Source: Turritopsis dohrnii (taxonomy: Eukaryota; Cnidaria; Hydrozoa; Anthoathecata; Oceaniidae). Taken from it: 64,000 nucleotides of DNA. The notes beneath the pieces were generated by a model. It was not told the origin of the DNA and ran no database searches. It saw nothing but the letters and a program-made list of their open reading frames with translations. Below are positions 34,571-47,639 of the stretch, in pieces (position 1 is the first letter of the stretch; every line of letters begins with the position of its first letter). The DNA lies in assembly GCA_027922465.2 (NCBI GenBank), contig BQMF02000028.1, positions 434,001-498,000 on the forward strand, read 5' to 3'. The position numbers and the translations under genes are program-made.

Positions 34571-37500
34571 TACTAGTATCCCGGGTAAAAACTTTTTACC
34601 GAATTTAGCTTCGAAAACATTAGGTCAAATCCACCATTCCCGTGGTACGTACGCGTCGCTCGCCACCCATGTTCAGTATGCGTTGTGTCACAGAATTTAA
34701 CTCGTGTAAAAGTTTCTTTTCAGGCATTAATTTGTTATTACATTCAGAAGATTAAAAACAGAAACAAATAGCAACATGGCTCAGAATAATATATTTATAC
34801 GCAGAAGAGAAGTAACTTTAATGTAAAAAAAATGGCAATGTATAACACAGAACTGTTTACCCAGACATACGAAACCAAAAATTACAAAATGTGAATTGAA
34901 AACAAATCAATACCTTCCAACTGTGTTTTTTTCGTGCGGAAGTTACATTATACAGCAACCATTAATGAAGTTTTGAAATGATATATAGTCTGTTCTTCCC
35001 AAAACCATCAACGTCATGATTAAAACCATGAGCTTCATTTCTTTATGCTTTTTTTATTATTACCTAAAAAATTAATACTTGAATTGTAATATCGAAAACC
35101 TAATCATGCTATAAGAATATTGAAATAAACAACAACAAAAAAAAGAAAAAAAATGGAATTCAAGTACGCATTTATCCTAAAAACAAAAAACAAAACAAAA
35201 AATAGATAAATAAATAAATAAAAAGTCACAAATAAAATCATAATGCCAAACTTATATATATACCCAGGTACGTAAACGATTACCATAACAAAAAATAATG
35301 CATAAACATGATGAAATATAAACTTAACAAAAATCCACCAAATAATAACGCTTCTTTTTTGTAGGACAGTTTCATTGCACAGTAATAACTAATGAACTTC
35401 TTAAATACCGTCAACCAACAAAACTTTGAACAGCATCAAAACTTTGAATGTGGTTCGATGTGGTATGTTTATTTTGTTGATAGGGTTGTTTAGCTGTTCA
35501 AAGTTCTGACGCTGTTCAAAGTTTTGTTGGTTGACGGCACATAATACATTCTTCTCTTAACTAACCCTCTCAACATCATAATTTAACCCACCATGTGCTT
35601 CATTTCTATTAAGATGAAAATATTCAAAAAAAAATTATACAAAAAAAACCTGATCATACTATGACGAAATCGAAAGAAAAACAAAACAAACTAAAAGAAA
35701 CTTTGAAAACGTATTTACCTTTAAAATAATAATTCTAAAAACACAAACGATAGCAGAATTTGTATAGCTAAAGAATTTTTAACATATGAAAACATTCACA
35801 TATGTGGAGCCATTTTTTATTTCAGTTCAAAGCTTCTCCTGGCTAATTCAAAACACAACAGTATCCTTTATTTATCCACTAAACAACAGTTAAACAACCC
35901 TTTATTCTTTATTTATCCAGCATACTAACTGTGTTCTAACTAAATAGATATATACTATTTTAACTTTAGTTAAACTTCAAACAAAATAGAATACCTTTCT
36001 CACTGCCAATTCACATGTTAGTAAACAGCATTGATCATCTTCTGCAGCCATTTTCAAACACTTCTAAACTCTTTACTACTATATTCATACCTGTAAACAA
36101 ATTACTAATACTTTATTTACTTTCCAGCACAAACATACATAGGTACTTATAAAACACTTTTGCTATCATTTTTATAAAGTGAAATACATACTGTAAAACT
36201 GCTCTCTTCGTTTGGCAAAACTGCTAAACTTTCTGTATTTTCCAGTAGATTTTGTACTTTTTGGCAGGCAGACAAAAGCATCAAGCATCGATACAATAAA
36301 TACAATTAGACATCATAACACATTCCCCACTTCCACAGCGTCATGAGAAATAAAAACATTCATAGCTGTAGGACCATTTTTAATGCAATAATAGCGCGCG
36401 TTACCAAAACAAATTTCTCTCGTCTTCCTTTTCATCCAGCAGCATATCTACTTATACTAATTCGCAATCGTGTGTAACACATTTAACTTAGAGAGTGTTT
36501 TGTTTTTGTTTTTTTAATGGTCAAAATCTTCTTAATCGTGGTCATATAGCGGCAGTTCGACCACGCAAGACTTGATTTTCCGCGATTAGTATATGCTCCT
36601 CCGTTTTGTTATTTTTGGTTTGCGCAGTGGAAATCAGCCGAAAAACGTCTTTGGAGGAGTGCGAGCAATGCAATGTTAATCGTTCGAAATTTGTCAATGA
36701 TCATTTCGTGAGCAAGAAACTTCGCGAAGAAGACGTGTTTCTTTTTGTATACGAATATTTTAATTTAAATTTGATTGTTTTAGGTAGCAAATCGACGAAA
36801 GAACTGACGAAGAAACACAGGTTTGTATGCACGAAGGTATTGTTATTATTATAAAACGTTTTGCTAAACTTTTACTCTTATTAATAAAACAACACGGGTA
36901 GCAAGTGAGTTAGTTATTTGTTTACAATGAAAAATCATATTTAGATATACAGAAGAAGTGCAGTGAAGTTTTTAAAAGATAAGCTGCAGAAAGATCGAAC
37001 GATTAATAAAAGAACAGGCAGCAGCATGTGTGTAAGTGATTAGTTAGCAGGTAGCACACATGCGTACGTAGGTGAGTTTTTGAACAGATGTTTGTTTTTT
37101 TTTATAGGTTTTTTCAGATGAAAACCAAACGAAGAACGAGTGGAAGAAAGTCGTGCTGATTTTACGAATTTCTTTTTATAGTTATCAAATAGTTATGGGA
37201 GTGCAGCAGTACAGAAGTAGTGTAGATGAAGTTGAAGAAAGGATGATGTTTATTTACATTGGTGAAAATGGTTTTATTTTTATCGGTGGAAAATTGTTTG
37301 GAAAAGATATAAAGTAATATACGTAAGTACATGAGTCAAACGGATTTAATAAATACAGCACTAAAAGAGAATAAAAACAGAGTTAAAACGATCAGATCAT
37401 AAAGATGCAGGTCCTACACGAGCAGTTACTGATTTGTTTTGGTAACGAACTGTTCCTTATTTAATTTATTTCAAAATGGCTCCAAAGTTATGAAGTTACG

Positions 37501-38954
37501 AAGAAAGCATTTTTATGTCTTTCACTGTATAAAAATGGTAGTGAAATTGCAGTAGAAAACAAATAGAAAGTGTATGTTTACAATAGGAAAGTATGCTGGA
37601 AAGTTAATCGAGTGTTATTAATTTGTTTACAGGTATGAAATACAGAAAGTAAAAGAGTTTAGAAGTGTGTGATAATGGCTACAGAACATGATCAATATTG
37701 TTTACTATCATGATGATGTGAATTGGTATTGAAAGGTAAAGTTAAAATAGTATCTATTTAGTTAAAACACAGTTAGTATTAGTGGATAAATAAAGGATAA
37801 GAGGGATGTTTACTGTTGTGTTTTGAATTTTCCAGCGCAGAGGAGGAGCTTTGAACTGGAAATAAAAAATGGCTCCACAAATGTTTTCATATGTTAAAAA
37901 TTTTTCAACTATACTAATTCTGCCATTACGTTTGTGTTTTTAATTATTATTTTTAAGGTTAATATATTTTTAAAGTTTCTTTTACTTTGTTTTGTTTTTC
38001 TTTAGATTTTGTTATAGCATGATTAGGTTTTTTGTATATGTTTTTTGAATGTTTTCATCTGTTAAGTAGAAATGAAGCACATGATGGCTTATAATGTTGA
38101 GAGGGTTACTTAAGAGAAGAATGGATTATGTAATTTAAATGACTGTGCAATGAAACTATCCTACCAAAAATAAGCGTTGTTGGCTGTATTTTTCTTAATT
38201 TTATATTTTATCGCGTTTATGCATATTTTGTGTTATGGTAATCGTTTACGTACTATGCCTAGGTATATAACTTTGGCTGTATGATTTTATTTGTGACTTT
38301 TTATCTTTTGTGTAAATTTTTGTTCTTAGTTATTGTTTTTAGGATAAATGCGTACTTGAATTTCCTGTTTTTTGTTTTGTTTTTTTTATTTTCGGTACTA
38401 CAATTGAAATATTATTCTTTTAGGCCATAATTAAAAAAGCACAAAGAAATGAAACTCATGGTTTTAATCATGATGTTGATGGTTTTGGGAAGAACTAAAT
38501 ATATCATTTCAAAAATTCATTAATGGTTGCAGTCCAGTAGTAACTTTTGAACAAAAGAAAAAGTTGGAAGGTATCATTTTTGTAATATTATTCAATGTTT
38601 GGTTTTGTATGTCTGAGTAAACGGGTCTGAGTTATATATTGCGTTTTTTTACATTAAAGTTACTTCTCTTCTGCGTATGAATATATATTCTGAGCCATGT
38701 TGCTATTTGTTTCTGTTTTAAATTTTCTGAATGCAAGAAATGAATTATATAAAAAATTAATGCCTGAAAAGAAACTTTTGCAAGAGTTAAATTCTGCGAC
38801 ACAATGCATACTGAACAAGGGTGGCGAGCGACGCCGCCTGGGATGTTTTTGAGTTGCGATTCTATGATTTATTTTTTCGTCATGGGAATGGTGGATTTGA
38901 CCTAATGTTTTCGAAGTTAAGTTCGGTTAAAAGTTTTTACCCGGGATACTAGTA
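34571..38954. mobile_element. 4.4-kb inverted-repeat (foldback) element
   Basis: Both outer ends are TACTAGTATCCCGGGTAAAAAC facing inward. Pairing continues through matched blocks. Examples are 34781-34810 with 38678-38705 (atggctcagaat...cgcagaagagaag), 35565-35600 with 38075-38105 (ctctcaacat...catgtgcttca), 35793-35860 with 37850-37905 and 36107-36150 with 37585-37640. The arms are about 1.55-1.85 kb and differ by indels. The central spacer of about 1 kb (36430-37405) carries a 3' module of the CCCGGG repeat family (about 36450-36590) and an 82-codon ORF (36606-36854) that I do not recognise. There is no transposase. It is probably an inverted dimer of a 2-2.5-kb repeat. Confidence 0.85.
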
Positions 38955-39554
38955 CACATACTAAACGACAGAATAACTGAGACATCCACTCAAAGCTAAA
39001 GCATATAATCTTTCAAAACTAAAATTAAAACCATTCCTTACTGTGTAAATAAACATGATTTTGTTCTGCATTTCTTCACTACCCTTTCTTCTGTATAACG
39101 ATATTTGATTACTAAAACGTAAACAAACATTTAAATACATACATAACTTACTTACCCTTACTTGTTCTTTTAAAAAAAAAACAATAAAAGTTTTATAATA
39201 ATACTTTCGTACAGACCTGTTCGTTCCTTCTGCACAGCCAATTTTATACTGCACTTCTTCTGCATTCTCACTATGCTTTTACATTGTAAACGAACAACTA
39301 ATCACTTACACATGTTCTTTTATTAATCTAAAATACAATAACAGTAGAAGTTTAACAATAAACAATAATCTAAAATACAATCACAGTAAATCATACCTAC
39401 GTGTTTCTTCGTGAAAACAACTGCGATTATTAATCGGTTATTAACGAACTTATTTTTTGGAAATCGTCAACCAATCAAATTGGCGATAAAATAATTTCTT
39501 GCGTTTTGATTGGTTTAAAAATTTAGATGTCACACTTAAATTACGTAACATTAA

Positions 39555-40200
39555 AAAAAAGTGTCTGTCGCGGCTGCGTGGTTTTACGACGAAAAGGGAA
39601 AAAATAAGAAGGTTTTGACCGTGCAAAAAAAAGTAAATATATCACTCTCTAAAATAAAAGTGGGATGCACAACGCGGATTATTATAATAAGATATGTGTT
39701 TATACAAGGTTTGCTTTATATATATCATGATTAAAAAAAACTACATCTTGAGTGTCAAGCTTTCAAGTTATTCTCTTCATTGGGATATATATTATACTAG
39801 TAACTCGAGTAAAAGTTTTTTACGGCTTTATTTTCGAAACGGATGTCCAAGAATCCCGGAAAGTGTTTCCATGTTGTAGAGCTCGAAAAACTGATAAAAA
39901 AGTGTATGGGATCGACCACTACGAACAACCGTTGCAGAGATATGGTCGATCAAAGATTTTGATGTCGTCATAGCCGCAGTACCAAATAAAATTTAGGCCC
40001 AAATGTTGCGTCACACCAGTGACACCCGTGTCACTGACCCTACAAAACGTCAGTTATCCTGTGTAAAAACTTTTTACTGTTGCATTTCTCAAAACGACGC
40101 ATCGCTCACACCCGTGTCGAACATTTATAGAAATAAAAAGTTATCATAATCGGCGCTGTGCATACCACTTCTAATTTAGGGAGTGAAATATTTAAGTTTT
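39555..40200 (+). repeat. CCCGGG-family repeat, 3' module then new unit
   Basis: A 3' module (CACTCTCTAAAATAAAAGTGGGATGCACAACGCGGATTATTATAAT, about 39640-39690) is followed by a unit starting ACTAGTAACTCGAGTAAAAG at about 39797. It runs through CCATGTTGTAGAGCTCG, GTATGGGATCG, the GTCGTCATAGCCGCAG box and CAAATAAAATTTAGGCCCAAATGTTGCGTCA. A third 3' module starts near 40140. No coding potential; the short ORFs follow the repeat. Confidence 0.6.
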
Positions 40201-40499
40201 TTTAAACAGTTTTTCCTACATATTTGACGTAAGGCTACGCAGAGGCAGCACTATTTTTTAATCTAACGTCATTATTAAAATGTCGTAAGATTTCAGTTGA
40301 TCGTGAAAAGAGAAAGAGGTGATTACGACACATAAAATGTAGATTTTGACACAGACACAAAAAAACCTCATGTCACGATGGATGAAGTGGCTGATGTATT
40401 TGTTGGTTAAGATGGCGCATAGCAAAGGGCAGTAGGTGGGAATTTTGTTCTTACAGTCTTTAATGATAATGGGGTGTAACAACAAAGCTGCCTTGGCGT

Positions 40500-41585
40500 G
40501 TAGTGAAAAATAAAAACGCCAAAGGAAATATGAATGATAAACAGAATTATACTGCTAACGTTGCTTCTTTACTCCAATAAGATTCGATAGCATTCGTTAT
40601 TTCATTAGTCAGTTCTTTACCAAACACCCTTCATATTACGATGTCGAATTTATTTATTCTTTCATAATTAGTTTTACCTAAAAAAGAAGATTTCTATTAA
40701 TCATAAATACATATTTAGCTACAAACGAAAGCAAATTAAAAGAACAAGCGCAAACTTGAAGCAAACATATGGGTAGGAACAGGGAATATTTATTAAAAGA
40801 TCATGAGTTTAGCTTCAGCCTACCAAACAGTCAAAAAAGAAATAAAAGATATGTTATGAAGAAGAATAAAAAGGCCATGTAAATTAAATTACCAAAACAC
40901 TCAAGCATTTAGACTTGTTAAATTCTTTCGTAATTATTTTAAACTGAAAAAAAGAAGATTTCCATGAGCAATGAAAACAAAATGCTACACATACACACAA
41001 ACAAAAAAGGAAAGCAAAATAAAACAAAACACAAACTTGATTTCTTATCCAAATCGGAATGCAAACATAGAAAAAGTTATTAAATTATCATGAGTATAGT
41101 TCCAGCCTACCAAACAGTCAAAAATGAATTAAATGGAAAAAGACGAAAACAGTCTCAAAACTTTGATTTTTGATTCAGTTCTTCCGTGAATTTACTTACA
41201 CTTGTTAATTCAATCTTTACGATACGATCTTTCTCCGAAAACGACTAAAACAATAAAATTAAAGATCTTCATTTTAAAAAAAACTATCTTCGTGTTCGTG
41301 AAGTTTTTTGTTTTTCTTTTTACTGCTACAAAATGATCGTTAACCAATTTCGAACGAAGAATATTGCTTGCGCTTCTCCATTGACATTTTTCGGCAGATT
41401 TTCAGTGCGAGACCAAAAAAGAACCAAACAGAGGAGCATATACTAATCGTGGATGTGCACACAGTACACTCAGTTACTCACTTTCTGAAGATGCCGTATT
41501 GAATTTTCCAAAGAAACATTTCGTCCCCAGTCTTTTTTCACATTTACCAAGTTAAATGTGTTACACACGATTGCGAATTAGTATA
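40500..41585 (+). repeat. partial copy of the 4.4-kb foldback element
   Basis: The stretch 41340-41450 (aatttcgaac ... cgcttctcca ... cggcagatt ... aggagcatatactaatcg) is the inverse of 36590-36700 inside the large foldback. The right edge AAATGTGTTACACACGATTGCGAATTAGTATAAG (about 41555-41587) is the inverse of 36452-36485. No gene was recognised; the rest of the interval is AT-rich. Confidence 0.55.
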
Positions 41586-41601
41586 AGTAGATTATATATA
41601 T

Positions 41602-43113
41602 GTGACGTTCCAGGGGATTTTGATAACAAATGATAAAACGTTTTATAACGTTTAAACGTTTCACACTTTGTTTAAAAACGTTTTCTTAAACGTTTTTTCG
41701 TTTTCGTAAAAAACGGTTCTTTTTTTGTTAAAAAAAGATGAAAATGATTTTTAAGTTTTGTTTACAAAAAGCATTTTCAGTTGCTCAACTCGCTCAAAAC
41801 ACTTTAGCCTTCCGCTGTCCAGGAAGTGTTCCTAGTTGGTCTGGAATCAATGAAAAATAGTCGTCCAAGGACCACGTCATAAATAATTCCGCTATAAATT
41901 GTACTGAATAAGTGAAGTAAATTTAAATCCTAGAATACGGTTTAATCCATAATACATAATGTCAGTAATAACTGGTGGCTGTAATTCGTTATTAAAACCA
42001 GTTATAATACATTGTGTATAACCATTCACTTGAGAGAAAAACATTGACGTCATTAAACTCAATCAAAACAAAAGAACGCACCTTGTTCATAAATACATTC
42101 GCAGGTAACACATGTAAGTATATTAATGCACTGATTACCTGGTTCTCATTCAGTTAAAGATTAAAGAAACAACAGCTGTTTCAAAAGTTACTACAAATAG
42201 AAACCGTCCGCTATAATTCTATTAATTCTATAATAGAACGAAGTTGATAGAATTGCTATCTTGTAAATCCTCAGGGAAAAGTTTCATGTTTATTTTCGTA
42301 AAAATGTATTTTCACTCGGCGAAAGTCGTTGAAAATGGATAATTTTTACAGAAAATGTCAGATCTGGGAAAACCTTGATTATTCTTTTTTAAGAGACATC
42401 TCACTTTCGCTAAGTGAAGATGCACTCTTAATCAAATTGCTTCACAACGTTTTTAGTTATCATTATGGATTTCATTTTGATAATATTTTAAGGTTCTGAG
42501 ATGAACTGGTTAATGATGTGTGCGACTGAATAAAAAATCAGTACGCTCATACGCGCAACCACGGCGATTGATATGGAAACCGGCCTTTAGTTTCGTCTTC
42601 CTAGCTAAACAGCTGCCGAAGTAACTGCTCACCGACTATGAGTGAAAATGATTATTGTGTTCGGTATCTGGTTTTCCTTTAAGAATTTTGAGAATTTTAT
42701 ATCGTTTTTTAGGTTACATAAATAACGAAGCCATAGATTAATATTAAAATGAAGAAACAATATTCATAAAATCAATTTATTGCTGCGAAGCTTTTCGTAA
42801 GGATGATGTAAAAGAATTCACATTAAAGAATAGTTTTTTAGGTTCTTTTTTAACTTTCTTAACTTTATGTTTACTGTGGAGCAATCTGAAAGTAAAAAAG
42901 TTTTAAAACAAAAACAATAAAATGTTTTTAACAATAAAACGTTTAAACGTTTTCTCTTTCGAATTCTTGAAACGTGTTTAAGTTTTGGTAAAAGCGTTTT
43001 ATGGTTTTTATCAAAACGTTTTCTAACGTTTTTGTTCTATTGTTTTTACAACGTTTTTAACGTTTTTTGAAAAACGTTTTATCATTTGTTATCAAAATCC
43101 CCTGGCACGTCAC
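41602..43113. mobile_element. 1.5-kb TIR element rich in AAACGTTT
   Basis: TIRs of about 38 bp, GTGACGTKCCAGGGGATTTTGATAACAAATGATAAAACG, match at both ends with one mismatch (T/G at position 8). Inside both ends are dense AACGTTTTAAACGTTT-type repeats (about 41636-41710 and 42930-43085). Flanks are low-complexity TA repeats, so the target duplication cannot be read; an 8-bp atatatat is possible. No ORF. Confidence 0.85.
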
Positions 43114-43189
43114 ATATATATTATGTGTATTTTATTTTGTGTTTGTTTTCCTCTTTTCTTAGTTAACTCAATATGAAAGAAGTAGCAAG

Positions 43190-43322
43190 TTATAACAGGA
43201 CAAGACAGTAGTAGAGTTGTAAAGAGGTCACAAATTTATTAACGCCATATTTGATCTGCATAAAGCATGACTTTATTTTGCCGTGACCGGCGTATATAAA
43301 CATGATACAAAATGGTGTAACA
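43190..43322 (-). repeat. 3' LTR of the Gypsy element
   Basis: On the minus strand a polypurine tract (TAGGGAGG) is followed at 43322 by TGTTACACC, the usual TG start of an LTR. An AATAAAGTCATG polyadenylation signal lies about 60 bp in. The 3' edge (about 43190) is only approximate. I found no matching 5' LTR; the upstream side is cut near 47630 by another repeat. Confidence 0.6.
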
Positions 43323-43369
43323 CCTCCCTACCAAAATTTTTAAACTAAATCTACATAAACAATGTTCTT

Positions 43370-44860
43370 CTAATATGACATGTCATAATCCTTAAATCGT
43401 ATTGGAGGTTTTATTATTCGTTGTGGTCTTGTTGGTATTGTGTGTGTTTGGGGCGTCTGGGTCAGATTTACATTGGCTTCTCTGGCGGAGCAGATTACTG
43501 GTGGACTGCTTAGAGGTGTGTGTGTAGACGTTGGTTGTTGTGTCATAATTCTTGTGGGTGATTGTACAAGAACTGGTGTACATATGATAAGCGGATGCGA
43601 TGGTGCTGTGGCAGGCCTAATATGCACTCTGTTCCTTCTTATGGTCGTGTTGTGAGGTGTTTTCAACGTATATGAAGTGTTGTCTTTTTCCATTATTTTC
43701 CCATATGTCCATGGTTGTCCACGTTGTTGCGGGGGTGGTTTTGCATAAGCGTACGCTCCTACATCCGGTTTGCTGTGAGGGGGTCCTGCCGTCTCTTTGG
43801 CTTTATTTCATTTTTTCAGAATTTGCCATGTTGTATTTGCTACATCCACTGGTGAAGACATGAGGGCAACTTTTGAAGTCGGTAGCAAGGTTCTGGTTCT
43901 TCGATTCATCATTCTTTGTGCTGGAAAATGTATGTGGCCTTGTTGTGGAGTGTTTCAGTAGTTCAGTAATGCTATTTGGAAGTCTTTTGACTTTTTGAGC
44001 ATATTTTTGGCAACTTTGACTGCAGCTTCGGCACGGCCATTTCCTTTCGGGTGGTAGGGGGCAGAGCGAGTGTGATGAAACCCATACTGTGTGGAGAATA
44101 TCTTGAATTCGTTACTGATAAACTGGGGGTCATTATTTCAGGAGTTCCGTACCGTGAGAAGTGTGCCTTAGTATGATTGACAACAGTGGCAGAAAGAGTG
44201 TTAGGTAAGAGATCAACTTCGATCCAGTCAGAGAAATGGCAGACTGTGACTAGATAATCTCTACTTTCATATTCTAAAAGATCTTGACTAACAATTTGCC
44301 TGGAAAGTGATGGTACAGGAAGTGATCGCATGGGTTCTTTTGGTGCTGATGCTTGGTGTTTTGCACAGTCTGGACAGTCCTGACACATGTTGGTAATGCC
44401 TTTTGCCATATTAGGCCAGAAAAGCACTTCTTTTGCCATTCTAGTGTTAGAAGCTGCGCCCATATGATTGGCGTGTATCTTTTGAAGTATTTGTCCTCTT
44501 AGGTCATTCGGTATCATGGTACAGTGTCCTTTGTATATAAAGCCGTTGTTGATGGATAATTCATCCCTGAAGTTCCAGTATAGGATCATTTTTCGTTGCA
44601 GCTAGGATGCTCATCTCAGTGTAATTTTTTAGTTGCATGTGATGTTGAGGATATTCTGACTCAGTCTCAATACGAAAGACTTCAAAGGCATTGATGTTGT
44701 TTGTGGACAGTTTTTTGAGTGGTGCTCTAGACAAGGTATCCGCTATGAACAGTGAGGTGCTTTTCTTGTAAACTAATATGAACTGGTATCTCTGCAGCCT
44801 GGACAACATTCTCTGCAGTCGTGCAGGTGCTCGGTTGAGTGGCTTCTTCATGATGATTTC
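43370..44860 (-). pseudogene. Gypsy integrase and pol C-terminus
   Basis: This would insert the cDNA into the host genome. The zinc HHCC motif is complete: HANHMGAASNTRM ... CQDCPDC (about 44365-44490). The first core Asp is in VSQDLLEYESRDYL. After YGTPEI the frame changes: the other frame reads NDPQFISNEFKIFSTQYGF ... PYHPKGNGRAEAA, which keeps the third acidic residue (Glu in AEAA). The short deletion at the change point removes the usual S-D, so the second catalytic Asp is lost. The C-terminal tail (43370-43693) ends with RPQRIIKPPIRFKDYDMSY, the typical end of Gypsy pol. The last part of RNase H and the tether (IADTLSRAPL) are included at the right. Confidence 0.8.
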
Positions 44861-46510
44861 AAGGGGTTTATGGTCACTACGAACTTCGATGTTCTGGTGT
44901 CCATACAGCCAGTGATCAAACTTCGAGAATGCATTGCAAACAGCTAAGCATTCTTTTTCTATCTGTGAGTACCTTCTTTCAGTGTCCGTGAGGGTACATG
45001 AGATGAAGGCTACTGGCTGTAATTGGTCTTGATCGTTCTTTTGTAAAAGGGTACCTCCAAGTCCTTTTTCGCTGGCGTCAACTTGAAGTACAACTTGTTT
45101 CTTTGGGTCAAAATATTGTAGTACTGGTGTTGAAGCTATAAGTGCTTTGGCATCTTCAAATGCAGCTTGTTGTGTGGAAAACCAGATGAATACCGTGTCT
45201 GCTTTTTTTAAGTTCAGTCATTGGCCGGATGATTTTTCTCAGGTTTTGGCAGTAAGGTGATAAGTAGTTGACCATTCCAATGAATCGTTGAAGGCTTTGT
45301 TTGTCATGTGGTCTGGGCATTTGTAAAATAGCATTAGTTTTTTCAGCATCTGCTTTGATGCCATCTTGAGTAAGGATGTGTCCTATAAATTTCAGTTCTT
45401 TTAGCTTAAATTTGAGTTTTGCCGGATTAAAACGGATGTCTTTACTTTTAGCCCTTTCCATGAGTGCGATCATATTTTTATCGTGATCCTTTTCTGCTGC
45501 TTCGTATGTGTCACCGCAGCCATATACTAGAATATCATCCGCTATGGGTGCTATGCCCTCTAGATCTTCTAATGCTGTCATCATTCTCATTTGGAATTCT
45601 TCTGGTGAACTCTTGATACCAAATGGAAGTCTCTTCCATCGATATCGTCCATAAGTAGTGTGCATTGTTGTCATTTCTGAGGATTTTTCATCCAGTGGTA
45701 CATGAAAATAACCATCTTTGACATCAATTACTGCGAAGCATTTCACGTTATTGAGTTTGTGCAAGTGTTCATTCAATGTTGGCATTTGTTAAACTGGTCT
45801 CTCTATGGCATGGTTGATCGTTTGACTGGGGTCTATACATTCACGAAACTTGTTCGGCTGTTCTCTGCACAATATATTGTAACAACATGGTGTTGGTTTC
45901 GTTACTTTCTCTAGAATGCCTTCCTTGACATATCGCTCTATAGCTGCCTTTTCTTTCAACCGTTTGCTTATTTGCACTCGATGAATAGGCATTTATATTG
46001 GTGTTACGTTATCTTTTACCTGAAATGATACTGGCGGCTGGAGACAGCCAACACAAGTGAAGTTGTTTTTGTAACTATCTATGAGGGACTCTTTTGTCAG
46101 TGGAAAGGTTGTATTTGGCGGTGCATTGTGAAGTTGTGGTTGTGCTTGGTGGCTGGTGTCATGTTGTTGGACACTGGGTTCCTCCTGTAAAGAATAAGCT
46201 GCATCAGTATTGACGGTTATGATTTTCATTCTTTCGCAGTCTTCACCTGATAGAAGAGCTGGTTTTCCATTCATGTTGTTTGGATGGAGAACTTGGAACA
46301 GGAGACAGTAGTATTTCTTGAATTTCTCACATAATAAGGTGATTTGTCCAATAGGCTTGATTGGTTCACTTTTGTTCCCATATGGTAACAGTACACAACG
46401 CGATTTTTTAAGCTGGAGGTCAGGAAGTATTTCTGAACTGTGTCACGAGATATTGTGTTGGATATTGCGGCCGAATCGATCTGGAATTTCAGATTTACAA
46501 AGTTTCTTTC
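44861..46510 (-). pseudogene. Gypsy protease, reverse transcriptase and RNase H
   Basis: The protease is marked by FQIDSAAISNTIS (D-S-A active site, about 46450-46490). The reverse transcriptase includes HRVQISKRLKEKAAIERYV, PNKFRECIDPSQTINHAI, CFAVIDVKDGYFHVPLD (first Asp), RLPFGIKSSPEEFQ and APIADDILVYG (the F/YxDD box has Ala-Asp-Asp). RNase H shows VLQVDASEKGLGGTLLQ, IEKECLAV and SDHKPLEII. One in-frame TAA lies at 45789-45791, just before QMPTLNEHL, and there is a frame change near 45180. Close neighbours in frame show that gag, pol and the LTR belong to one copy. Confidence 0.85.
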
Positions 46511-46546
46511 TGTTGATGAGCATAAAAGGGTTGAAAAGTATTTCTT

Positions 46547-47620
46547 TCAGACTGTTTGGTTCAGGCTGTTTTGGTGGTCTATTGTGTACGTTGCACTGTA
46601 ATATAGAGGTTGTTCATCAGTGTAATAGGTGGGTTGTTGTTCTTGTTCTGGTGATGGTTCTATTACGATTTCTGGTTGGCTGTATGTTGACATTGCATGA
46701 ACTTGGTTTGGTGGCCGGCGGGTGTTGGTTGAACTCAGGTTTGGGTTTGAAAACGGTTGGTTGTTGTTTTGGTTGTGTATGGGTCTATTGTATCCTTTTC
46801 CTTGGCTATTGATGTTTTGTTGTTCCAGGCATACTCTTGCAAAATGATCATATCCACCACACTTTGTACATTTACGCCCATTGGCTGGACAATTTTTCCA
46901 TGGGTGCGGGCCTTTGATGTCTCCACACCAGTGGCAGGTATGGGGTTCACGCTTCAGTTTCATGTTTCCTTGTTGATTGTTGTTGCTATGATGATTTGGT
47001 CCAATTGACAATTTCTTCTATGCCTTTTGTGGCATCATTGATGAGTTTGATTGTCACACGTGCAGATTCCATGGATTTGGCTTCAGCAACATTATCAGCC
47101 ATCCCTTTCTGTGTGTTTTTAACAGTTATGTGCGTATAGTATCGTTACAAATTCCAAATACAAATTTATCTCGGCACATAATATCTGTACTTCTATCATA
47201 TTCACAAAGGCTGCCTGCTTGTCGTATTCTGACCTCCCACTCTTGGACTGTTTCATTGTGGTTCTGGGAGGCATGCCAAAACTTGAACCGATAGGGTAGA
47301 GCCGGTTGTTCCAGTGTAATGTGTACGAAGGCGCTCCATCCATACCTAAGGTTTTTTCTTGTCAGTTTCTGAGATTGATGGTTCAATAGTGTAATGTATC
47401 ACTTCAAGAGCTTCATCTGGCATTGACGATCGGAATGCGGAGATCTCTAATAATGGTTTTACATAATGTTCTTCTTGCTCTGTTCGTGGGTCTTTGTCTA
47501 AATCTCTGTAGTCTGATTGAATGCAGTAATCATTGAATCTCAGTTCAAAATTTTTGAAATTTTCTGAAATGTTTCCAGCTAGTTCCAGTTCTGGTCTTTT
47601 GTGAGTATTCAGTATTCATT
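46547..47620 (-). pseudogene. Gypsy gag
   Basis: This is the nucleocapsid part of gag. Two CCHC-like knuckles are seen: CHWCGDIKGPHPWKNC and CTKCGGYDHFARVC (about 46835-46935). They are followed by an Asn/Gln/Pro-rich tail. Upstream frames (47126-47600) hold a gag-like region (FELRFNDYC, CNDTIRT) split by stops and frameshifts. The 5' end and 5' LTR are missing. Confidence 0.7.
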
Positions 47621-47639
47621 TAACTTGTTGCATTGTTTT

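Noticed and set aside
43440..43863. Cys/Val/Gly-rich ORFs on the plus strand
   Set aside because: These are antisense shadows of the Gypsy pol C-terminus. The minus-strand frame has the family motif, the plus-strand frames do not.
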